12,704 nt of DNA. Origin: an uncultured Acidobacteriota bacterium. Its GTDB lineage: Bacteria; Acidobacteriota; Terriglobia; Terriglobales; Acidobacteriaceae. The notes under the pieces were generated by a model that was not told the origin of the DNA, made no database searches, and saw only the letters and a list, made by a program, of their open reading frames with translations. The stretch is taken from the NCBI GenBank assembly GCA_903932385.1, contig CAIZGA010000133.1, forward strand, positions 1 through 12,704. The letters run 5' to 3'. Made by a program: the position numbers and the translations under genes. Shown here in pieces: positions 7,189 to 12,704 of the stretch; positions within the stretch are counted from its first letter, which is position 1, and each line of letters starts with the position of its first letter.

Positions 7189-8349
7189 ATGACCGAGACT
7201 CGCGACAGTGCGGCGGGATTCAGCAACGAAGACAAGCAGTGGATGCAGCGTGCGCTGGAGTTGGCGCGCAGGGGTGTTGGGTTGGTGAGCCCGAACCCGA
7301 CGGTGGCTTGCGTGCTGGTGAAGGACGGAAAGAATGTCGGCGAGGGATTTCATCTGTATGCGATGCGCGACCATGCGGAAATTGTTGCGATGCGCGCAGC
7401 AGGCGAAAACGCAAAAGGGGCGACAGCTTATGTGACGCTGGAGCCATGCAGCCACCGCGGACGCACAGGGCCATGCTCTGAGGCGTTGATTGCTGCGGGA
7501 GTGCGGCGCGTGGTGGCGGCGACACTGGATGCGAACCAGGCGGTGCGCGGCAATGGATTGGCGAAGTTGAAAGCGGCGGGGGTTGAAGTCGCTAGTGGCT
7601 TGATGCAGAGCGAGGCGCGCGAACTCAACAACGCGTTTGCGAAATATATCCAGACCGGGCTGCCGTTTGTGACGCTGAAGGCGGCGCTTTCGCGGGATGG
7701 ATATCTTGCGCCGGCAAAAGACAAACGCACGGCGAAGCAGAGTTATCGGCTGACGGGCGCGGCGGCGGATGCGGAAGTGCAGCGGTTGCGGCATGAGGCG
7801 GATGCAATTCTGACGGGCATTGGCACGGTGCTGGCGGATGATCCGCGGCTAACGGACCGTAGCGGGCTGGAGCGGCGGCGGCCATTGCTGCGCGTGGTGA
7901 TGGATTCAACGCTGCAGTTGCCGATGGATTCGGCACTGGTGAAATCGGCGCAGGAAGATTTACTGGTACTGTGCGGCAGACATGCCGACCTGCAGCGGCA
8001 GCAACAATTGGAGCAGCACGGCGTTGCGGTGGTGCGCTGCGATGGCGAGCATCCGCAACCGAGCGATGCGTTGCGCGAGTTGGCGCGGTGGGAAGTGACG
8101 CACGTGTTGCTGGAGGCGGGCGCGCAAATCAACGGCGCGTTTCTGGAAGCGGAGGCGGTGGATGAACTGGTGTTCTTCTACACGCCGCATGTATTGGGAG
8201 CGGGGAGTGTTCCCTTCACCAACAATAAAACTCCGCTGAAGGTGCTGGAAAATTACGAGCAGAAGCTGGTGCGCGTGGTACATGGAACGCTGCAGGAAGA
8301 CACGAGCCTGCGGGGATTGCTGCGCGACCCGTGGCAGGGCGTGGGATAA
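7189..8349 (+). CDS. ribD: Bifunctional riboflavin deaminase/reductase RibD
   Basis: Catalyses the second and third steps of riboflavin synthesis: deamination of the pyrimidine formed from GTP, then NADPH-dependent reduction of the ribosyl side chain. Residues about 14-150 are the cytidine-deaminase-like domain: SPNPTVACVLVKDG (34-47), HAE (62-64, zinc ligand His62 and catalytic Glu64) and PCSHRGRTGPC (86-96, with zinc ligands Cys87 and Cys96). Residues about 158-375 are the DHFR-like reductase: VTLKAALSRDG (161-171), LRHEADAILTGIGTVLADDPRLTDR (200-224) and VLLEAGAQINGAFL (306-319). In this last motif the common EGG is EAG. Length 386 is normal. ATG 7189 follows the ftsY stop by one base, with GGGAAG at 7178-7183 as a possible ribosome site, so it is probably cotranscribed with ftsY. 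Confidence 0.96.
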   Translation: MTETRDSAAGFSNEDKQWMQRALELARRGVGLVSPNPTVACVLVKDGKNVGEGFHLYAMRDHAEIVAMRAAGENAKGATAYVTLEPCSHRGRTGPCSEALIAAGVRRVVAATLDANQAVRGNGLAKLKAAGVEVASGLMQSEARELNNAFAKYIQTGLPFVTLKAALSRDGYLAPAKDKRTAKQSYRLTGAAADAEVQRLRHEADAILTGIGTVLADDPRLTDRSGLERRRPLLRVVMDSTLQLPMDSALVKSAQEDLLVLCGRHADLQRQQQLEQHGVAVVRCDGEHPQPSDALRELARWEVTHVLLEAGAQINGAFLEAEAVDELVFFYTPHVLGAGSVPFTNNKTPLKVLENYEQKLVRVVHGTLQEDTSLRGLLRDPWQGVG

Positions 8350-8411
8350 AATTCGTGTTCCGCAACATCTACAAATTCGCAATCCGACAAAATCTGCGCT
8401 AGGTTAAAAAG

Positions 8412-9077
8412 ATGTTCACAGGACTGGTGGAAAGTTTCGGCACACTGAGCGCGCGCGTACAACGCGGCGGCCTGCTGCAACTGACGATAACGACACCGCA
8501 CTACGCCACGAAACTGCATAACGGCGACAGCATAGCGGTGAACGGCGTTTGCCTGACGGCGTTGATGGCTGAAGAGGACGACACGCCGCACTTTAGCGCG
8601 GACCTGGCGGCGGAGACGGTGGAGCGCACGACGCTTGCGCGCGTGCCGATTGGAACGCGGCTGAACCTGGAGTTGCCGACCCCGGCTGGAACTCCGCTGG
8701 GCGGGCACGTGGTGCAGGGGCATGTGGATGGAGTGGGAACGCTGGTATCGCTGGATCCAGTGAGCGGAGAAACCAATTCTGTGCCGACGGATTGGCGGCT
8801 GGTGATTCGGCTGCCGAAAGCATTGATGCGTTACGTGGTGGAGAAAGGTTCCATCAGTGTGGACGGCATCAGCCTGACGGTGGCCGGCGTGCAGGAGGAT
8901 TGCATCACCATTGCAATTTTGCCGCACACGTATTGGGTGACGAACCTGCATACTCTGGCGGTGGGCAGCGAGGTGAACATCGAAGTGGATGCGCTGGCCC
9001 GGTATGCCGAGCAACTACGCAGCAGCGATGCGAAAGAGCAACTGACGCTGGCGGAGTTTATCGCGCGCGGCTTCTAG
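8412..9077 (+). CDS. ribE: Riboflavin synthase, alpha subunit
   Basis: Converts two molecules of 6,7-dimethyl-8-ribityllumazine to riboflavin and the pyrimidine precursor; normally a trimer. The 221-residue protein shows the internal duplication of lumazine-binding domains: repeat 1 starts with the canonical MFTGLVES (1-8) and contains NGVCLTAL (44-51) and FSADLAAETVERTTL (61-75); repeat 2 contains GGHVVQGHVDGVGTL (97-111), DGISLTVAGV (151-160), PHTYWVTNL (171-179) and VNIEVDALARYAEQL (188-202). The usual DxLAKY is ALARY here. ATG 8412 has AGG at 8401-8403. The 62-base gap after ribD contains no recognisable FMN riboswitch; a TAGGTT at 8400-8405 is too close to the start to be a normal -10. 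Known as ribC in E. coli and ribE in Bacillus. The lumazine synthase gene (ribH) is not adjacent. Confidence 0.96.
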   Translation: MFTGLVESFGTLSARVQRGGLLQLTITTPHYATKLHNGDSIAVNGVCLTALMAEEDDTPHFSADLAAETVERTTLARVPIGTRLNLELPTPAGTPLGGHVVQGHVDGVGTLVSLDPVSGETNSVPTDWRLVIRLPKALMRYVVEKGSISVDGISLTVAGVQEDCITIAILPHTYWVTNLHTLAVGSEVNIEVDALARYAEQLRSSDAKEQLTLAEFIARGF

Positions 9078-9108
9078 AGATTTAAAAACCGGCGAAAGTT
9101 TGCAGGCA

Positions 9109-9138
9109 TTGCAATGGGCGCGGCTTTGCCGGTAGGCT
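9109..9138 (+). promoter_or_regulatory. Possible tRNA-Leu promoter
   Basis: TTGCAA (9109-9114, four of six to TTGACA) and TAGGCT (9133-9138, three of six to TATAAT) are 18 bases apart, placing a start near 9146, about 27 bases before the mature tRNA. This is the best pair in the 95-base gap between ribE and the tRNA, but the match is weak. Confidence 0.25.
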
Positions 9139-9172
9139 GTAGATGGCTCGCGGTCCACGGCAGCCGATGTGT

Positions 9173-9256
9173 GCGGGAGTGGCGAAATGGCAGACGCACT
9201 TGGTTTAGGTCCAAGCGGAGCAATCCATGGGGGTTCAAGTCCCTCCTCCCGTACCA
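9173..9256 (+). tRNA. tRNA-Leu, anticodon UAG, with encoded CCA
   Basis: A complete class II cloverleaf. The acceptor stem is 9173-9179 with 9246-9252 (GCGGGAG/CTCCCGT, first pair G1-U72 wobble), A73 at 9253 and CCA at 9254-9256. The D stem is GCG/CGC (9182-9184 with 9195-9197), with GG in the loop. The anticodon stem CTTGG/CCAAG (9199-9203 with 9211-9215) encloses the loop TTTAGGT, anticodon TAG at 9206-9208. The variable region 9216-9228 forms a short arm, GGA-GCAA-TCC, with a GNRA loop. The T stem GGGGG/CCCTC (9229-9233 with 9241-9245) encloses TTCAAGT. The long variable arm, A73 and UAG anticodon identify leucine; it reads CUN codons, chiefly CUA and CUG. It separates ribE from the DUF3467 gene. 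Confidence 0.97.
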
Positions 9257-9259
9257 GAA

Positions 9260-9266
9260 TTTTTTT
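9260..9266 (+). terminator. T7 tract directly after the tRNA, possible terminator
   Basis: Seven T residues begin three bases after the encoded CCA. There is no separate hairpin, but the GC-rich tRNA T and acceptor stems lie immediately upstream and could act as the structured part of a weak intrinsic terminator. It could equally be a tRNA 3' processing site. The DUF3467 gene starts 27 bases later. Confidence 0.3.
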
Positions 9267-9293
9267 CATCATGCCACCAGGAAAGAGCAGGCC

Positions 9294-9632
9294 ATGAGCG
9301 CATCTGACAGCCCCAAGCCGACGACGCAGAACCCGAAGCAGCCGACACCGACGCGGTTGAAGATCACCAACACGGAAGACTACCGCGATGCGTATGCCAA
9401 CAGCGTGCAGATCCGGCTGAGCATCTGGGACTTCCACGTGGCGTTTGGGACGATGCATCCCGAGGGACCGGAAGATGTGACGGTGAAAAATTTCCAGGGG
9501 ATTTATCTGAGTCCGCAGCAGGCCAAGGCTTTGTGGACGCTGCTGGGGCAAAACCTGGCGCAGTATGAGCAGACCTTCGGCGCGATTGCGCTGGAGCCGC
9601 ACTACATTCCGCCGACCGGACCAATCCACTAA
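9294..9632 (+). CDS. DUF3467 family protein
   Basis: Small protein of 112 residues without known function. After a Pro/Thr-rich, probably flexible N-terminus (1-20) it carries the DUF3467 pattern: YANSVQIRLSIWDFHVAFG (34-52), then YLSPQQAKALWTLLGQNLAQYEQTFG (71-96) and a Pro-rich end. No signal peptide or membrane segment is visible, so it is likely cytoplasmic. I chose ATG 9294, which has AGG at 9289-9291 and AGGA at 9279-9282; a longer reading of the frame from 9114 would run straight through the tRNA and is rejected. The next gene starts 6 bases after its stop, suggesting an operon with the glycosyltransferase. The family is widespread in bacteria and I know of no assigned activity. Confidence 0.88.
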   Translation: MSASDSPKPTTQNPKQPTPTRLKITNTEDYRDAYANSVQIRLSIWDFHVAFGTMHPEGPEDVTVKNFQGIYLSPQQAKALWTLLGQNLAQYEQTFGAIALEPHYIPPTGPIH

Positions 9633-9638
9633 AAAATA

Positions 9639-11306
9639 ATGCAGAGCGCGAAGGCAGAACGCGGTGAGCGAGGCCAGGGACGGACGCCGCTGTGGATGCT
9701 CTTCCCCGGTGCGTTTGCGCTGGTGGCGTTGACGCACTACACGCTGCTGCGGCTGCCGTATTACTGGGACGAGGCGGGATACTACATCCCCGCAGCGTGG
9801 GATTTTTTTCGCACCGGCTCGCTGGTGCCGACGAGCAGCACGCCCAATTCGCATCCGCCGCTGCCTTCGATTTTGTTGGCGGGGTGGTGGCACGTGGTGG
9901 GATTTTCTCCTGCGGCCACGCGGTTGCTGATGTGTATGGTGGCGGCGGCGGCGTTGCTGGGAGTGTATCGGCTGGCGCGGGTGATGCTGCCGGCGAACCC
10001 TGCGCGCAATGCAGTTGCGTTGGCTACGGCGGCGCTGACGGGGTTGTATCCGATATGGTTTGCGCAGAGCACACTGGCGCACGCGGACCTGTTTGCCGCG
10101 GCAGCGACGCTGTGGGCGCTGAGTTTTTATTTTGAACGCGGCGTAGAAAATGGCGAATTAGGAAGCGGTCGGCCATGGCAGCGCATCTGGGTCTTTGTTT
10201 TGTTTTCTGTTGCGGCGATGGCGAAGGAAACCAGTGTGGTGACTCCGTTCACGCTGGCGCCGCTGGAATTCTATTGGCTGGTGCGGAAAAAAGGTGCGGT
10301 CACGCGACGCATTCGTTTCGGATGGATGGAGGCGCTGGTGGTCCCTGCGCTGCCGCTGCTGGGGTGGTATGCGTATCTGAAGCATCGCACGGGAAATTTT
10401 TTCGGCGACCCGGCATATGTGCAATACAACGCGACAACGACGATGGACCCTACGCGGTTGCTGATGGCGATCGCAAACCGCGCGATGCACCTGACGACGC
10501 ACATGGAATTATTTGTGCCTGTGGCGTGCATGCTGGGCGCGATGCTGCTGCCGGCTCTACTGGAACGCGATGGCACGGAGCGGGAACGCATTGCGCTGCC
10601 GCTGCAGGCAGTGCTGGGCATTGTGCTGCTGGCGAACCTGCTGGAGTTTAGTTTTCTGGGCGGCGCGCTGCTGACGCGGTATCTGCTGCCGATGTATCCG
10701 CTGATATTGCTGGAGTGCGTGGCCACGTGGCGGCGACGGGTGCGGGCGTGGTGGCTGATTGTTGCGCTGACGGCGGCGGCGTTCATCGCGGGAATATTTA
10801 TTAATCCGCCGTATGGATTTTCTCCGGAAGACAATTTGGAGTACAGCAACTTTATCCGTCTGCAGCAACATGCGGTGGCGGAAGTGGTGGCGATGCATCC
10901 GCGGGCGGTGATGACGGCATGGCCGGCAAGTGATGAGTTGCGCAAGCCGGAGCTGGGTTACGTTGCGCGCACGGTGCCGGTGGTTACGGTGGAGAATTTT
11001 TCCGATGCGGCGGTGCAGCAGTTTCTTGCATCGCAGCAGAGTTTTGATGCCGTGCTGATATTTTCAACGAAGTACGAGCCGCAGAGTCTGTGGACGCGAT
11101 TGGGACTCACCGGGCTGGGCCGCGCGAATGAAGGCATGAATGCACGGTATTTTGGGTTCCACCATGATTTGACGCCGGAACAGGCGGCGGCTGAATTGGG
11201 CGCGACGATGGTGTGGCGCGAGGAACGCGGCGGCATGTGGGCGGCGGTGCTGCGCGTGAATCCTACGCAGGATGCGATGAATTCGTTCGCTACGAAAACG
11301 CGCTGA
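9639..11306 (+). CDS. GT39/GT83-like (PMT_2 type) polytopic glycosyltransferase
   Basis: Large membrane protein of 555 residues with the GT-C glycosyltransferase layout, so it probably transfers a sugar from a polyprenyl-phosphate donor on the outer side of the cytoplasmic membrane; acceptor and sugar are unknown. After the first membrane helix (about 18-38) comes the first external loop with YYWDEAGYY (41-49), whose Asp44-Glu45 fit the catalytic acidic pair, and NSHPPLPS (70-77), typical of the PMT_2 family. Further hydrophobic segments lie at about 95-116, 123-142, 147-165, 181-197, 229-247, 290-307, 319-336, 341-361 and 370-388. Residues from about 395 are mostly soluble and look like an extracytoplasmic C-terminal domain. 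Start ATG 9639 is six bases after the DUF3467 stop, without a clear ribosome site. ArnT-like lipid modification is one option. Confidence 0.85.
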   Translation: MQSAKAERGERGQGRTPLWMLFPGAFALVALTHYTLLRLPYYWDEAGYYIPAAWDFFRTGSLVPTSSTPNSHPPLPSILLAGWWHVVGFSPAATRLLMCMVAAAALLGVYRLARVMLPANPARNAVALATAALTGLYPIWFAQSTLAHADLFAAAATLWALSFYFERGVENGELGSGRPWQRIWVFVLFSVAAMAKETSVVTPFTLAPLEFYWLVRKKGAVTRRIRFGWMEALVVPALPLLGWYAYLKHRTGNFFGDPAYVQYNATTTMDPTRLLMAIANRAMHLTTHMELFVPVACMLGAMLLPALLERDGTERERIALPLQAVLGIVLLANLLEFSFLGGALLTRYLLPMYPLILLECVATWRRRVRAWWLIVALTAAAFIAGIFINPPYGFSPEDNLEYSNFIRLQQHAVAEVVAMHPRAVMTAWPASDELRKPELGYVARTVPVVTVENFSDAAVQQFLASQQSFDAVLIFSTKYEPQSLWTRLGLTGLGRANEGMNARYFGFHHDLTPEQAAAELGATMVWREERGGMWAAVLRVNPTQDAMNSFATKTR

Positions 11307-11329
11307 CGCAGCGACTCGCGCTTCGTCTA

Positions 11330-11335
11330 TATAAT
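11330..11335 (+). promoter_or_regulatory. TATAAT -10 box before the TPR gene
   Basis: A perfect TATAAT within TATATAATC, in the 103-base gap after the glycosyltransferase. No good -35 is found at 16-18 bases; CTGACG at 11303-11308 is 21 bases away. If used, transcription would start near 11342 and give a leader of about 68 bases that contains the hairpin at 11348-11367. Confidence 0.45.
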
Positions 11336-11347
11336 CTGCATAGATTG

Positions 11348-11367
11348 CGTGCCGGATGCGCGGCACG
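11348..11367 (+). other. Inverted repeat in the leader of the TPR gene
   Basis: CGTGCCG (11348-11354) pairs perfectly with CGGCACG (11361-11367) around the six-base loop GATGCG. It lies just after the TATAAT box and 42 bases before the start codon. No T tract follows, so it is not a standard terminator; it could be an operator or a leader hairpin. Confidence 0.4.
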
Positions 11368-11409
11368 AAGAGACGACGCGCCACCGCAGTATCTGCACAA
11401 GACTGGCTG

Positions 11410-12704
11410 ATGCGAATTCATTTACTCCGCTACCGATTTTTACCGCTGCTCATGCTGCTGGCTGTTGGGCTGGCGACGGCGCAGAGTGCACCGAATGACG
11501 CGGCGCAGATGCATGGCGGGCACGTGGTGCTGGTGCTGCCGTTTGAAAATCGCAGCGGGCAGGCGAGCCTAGATTGGGTGGGCGAGGCCTTCCCGGTAAT
11601 CATGAACCAGCGGCTTGCCGCATCCGGCTACATGCCGTTGACGCGCGACGACCGCATGTACGCGATGGACCATCTGGGACTGCCGGAAAACTTTAAACCG
11701 ACGCACGCGACCACGTTGCGCATTGCGCAGACGCTGGGCGCCGACTATGTCATCTTCGGCAGCTTCAAGTCGGCGGATGGACGCATCAACGCGACGGCGC
11801 AGACGCTGGACGTGAAGGCGCTGCGGCTGTTGCCGGAGATGGAAGACTCCACCCCGATGCAGCGGCTGATGGACCTGGCAAACGCGATGGCGTGGAAGAT
11901 GGCCATGCAACTGGACCCGCATTTGAATGTGGCGGAAGAGACTTTTGTTGCCGCCTCTGCCGGGCTGCGGCTGGATGCGTTTGAGATGTACGTGCGCGGC
12001 GTGATGGCAGCGCAGAGCGATGAGAGCATTGCGGATTTGGTGAAGTCTGTGCAGCTGGCACCGGAGTTTGCGCTGGCGGAACTAGCGCTGGGCAAGGCGT
12101 ACTTTGCCGCGGAAAATTATTCGCAGGCCGCGCAGACGCTGGCACAGGTCCCGCGAAAAGACCCGCGATCACTGGAGGCGGGTTTCTATGCAGGGCTGGC
12201 GGATTTATATCTGGGACATTATCCGCAGGCGCAGCAGAATTTTGATTTTGTTGCCGGTCGGCTGCCGCTGCCCGAAGTGGTAAACAACGAAGGCGTGGCG
12301 GAAAGTCGCGCGGGAAAAAATGCCGTGGCGTTTTACACGCGGGCGATGGCGGCGGACCCGGGCAACGAAGATTACGTCTACAATCTGGCGGTGACGCTGC
12401 GACGCAACGGCGACAAGAAAAATTCGCTGGAGCAGGTGCAGGCGGCATTGAAGTTGAAGCCGGGGGACGCCGATGCGATTGCGCTGAAGAATTCGCTGAC
12501 AGCTGCGGCGGCAAGTACAGACAGCTTCCAGCCGCTGGAGCGGATTGAGCGCACCTGGCAGGAAGCGTCGTATCGGCAGGCAGCGTTTGAGTTGGAAGAG
12601 ATGCGCACGATGCGGCTGGCGATGTTGCCGGCAGCGCAGCAGAGTGCGGAACGCGTACGGCAGGGCGAAGAGTATCTGGGCGAGGGACAGACGCTGGAAG
12701 CCGA
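11410..12704 (+). CDS. Secreted TPR protein with TolB/FlgO-like N-terminal domain (3' end cut off by window edge)
   Basis: The frame runs 431 codons from ATG 11410 to the window edge without a stop, so the C-terminus is missing. Residues 1-24 form a signal peptide (basic MRIHLLRYRF, hydrophobic core LPLLMLLAVGLA, ATA-Q cleavage site); there is no lipobox cysteine. Residues about 37-140 resemble the TolB/FlgO/CsgG-type domain: VVLVLPFENRSG (39-50), then WVGEAFPVIMNQRLA (56-70) and ADYVIFGSFKSADGRINATA (111-130). From about 183 come five tetratricopeptide-like repeats, with clear copies at 221-254, 255-288 and 320-353 (the last ending ALKLKPGD). The protein is probably periplasmic or surface-exposed and acts through protein binding. 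No ribosome site is evident. TolB-like domain plus TPRs suggests envelope assembly or monitoring, but the function is not established. Confidence 0.8.
   Translation, partial: MRIHLLRYRFLPLLMLLAVGLATAQSAPNDAAQMHGGHVVLVLPFENRSGQASLDWVGEAFPVIMNQRLAASGYMPLTRDDRMYAMDHLGLPENFKPTHATTLRIAQTLGADYVIFGSFKSADGRINATAQTLDVKALRLLPEMEDSTPMQRLMDLANAMAWKMAMQLDPHLNVAEETFVAASAGLRLDAFEMYVRGVMAAQSDESIADLVKSVQLAPEFALAELALGKAYFAAENYSQAAQTLAQVPRKDPRSLEAGFYAGLADLYLGHYPQAQQNFDFVAGRLPLPEVVNNEGVAESRAGKNAVAFYTRAMAADPGNEDYVYNLAVTLRRNGDKKNSLEQVQAALKLKPGDADAIALKNSLTAAAASTDSFQPLERIERTWQEASYRQAAFELEEMRTMRLAMLPAAQQSAERVRQGEEYLGEGQTLEA

Noticed and set aside
9173..9256. tRNA-Leu as an attachment site for an integrated element
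   Set aside because: No integrase, no duplicated tRNA 3' end and no change in composition is seen on either side.
9015..10082. 355-codon minus-strand frame covering the tRNA and DUF3467
   Set aside because: It runs through a tRNA gene and two plausible + strand genes, and its product is a repetitive Arg/Gln/His-rich sequence.
11213..11410. 65-codon + strand frame between the glycosyltransferase and the TPR gene
   Set aside because: Starts inside the glycosyltransferase in another frame, has no ribosome site and no recognisable motif; the part after 11306 is better read as a leader.

Overview
This window looks like a chromosomal housekeeping segment from a free-living, GC-rich bacterium, most likely an Acidobacteriota member of the Terriglobia type. 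That placement is an inference. It rests on the gene order rimO-yacG-pgpA-(TIG/NHL protein)-cinA-plsY-gpsA-ftsY-ribD, the DUF3467 gene next to a GT-C glycosyltransferase, and the style of the CinA and RibD motifs; no 16S or other marker is present. All twelve protein genes and the one tRNA lie on the + strand, gaps are at most about 100 bases, and the coding strand is visibly richer in G than C. Shine-Dalgarno sequences are generally weak. I see no transposase, integrase, CRISPR array, prophage gene or obvious foreign block.

Layout. (1) 2-1977: the 3' part of rimO (ribosomal protein S12 methylthiotransferase), then yacG (small zinc protein, gyrase inhibitor) and pgpA (phosphatidylglycerophosphatase), closely packed. 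(2) 2061-3113: a protein with a TIG-like N-terminal domain and a six-bladed NHL/SMP-30-type propeller, without a visible signal peptide. (3) 3152-4402: cinA. (4) 4437-6106: plsY and gpsA, overlapping by 4 bases. (5) 6186-9077: ftsY, ribD one base after it, then ribE (riboflavin synthase). (6) 9173-9256: a complete class II tRNA-Leu(UAG) with encoded CCA, followed at once by a T7 tract. (7) 9294-11306: a small DUF3467 protein and a polytopic GT39/GT83-like glycosyltransferase. (8) 11410 to the window end: a secreted protein with a TolB/FlgO-like N-terminal domain followed by TPRs, cut by the edge.

How the genes fit together. GpsA makes glycerol-3-phosphate, PlsY acylates it, and PgpA dephosphorylates phosphatidylglycerophosphate, so three steps of phospholipid synthesis sit within about 4.6 kb, next to FtsY, the receptor that delivers ribosomes to the membrane. 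RibD and RibE are two riboflavin enzymes; the lumazine synthase and DHBP synthase/GTP cyclohydrolase genes are not here, and I see no FMN riboswitch. The last three genes point toward the cell envelope (lipid-linked sugar transfer, a periplasmic or outer-surface TPR protein).

I do not see a clear new biological system. The least explained parts are the TIG/NHL protein inside a housekeeping run, the DUF3467-glycosyltransferase pair, and the secreted TPR protein with its own promoter-like box and leader hairpin.
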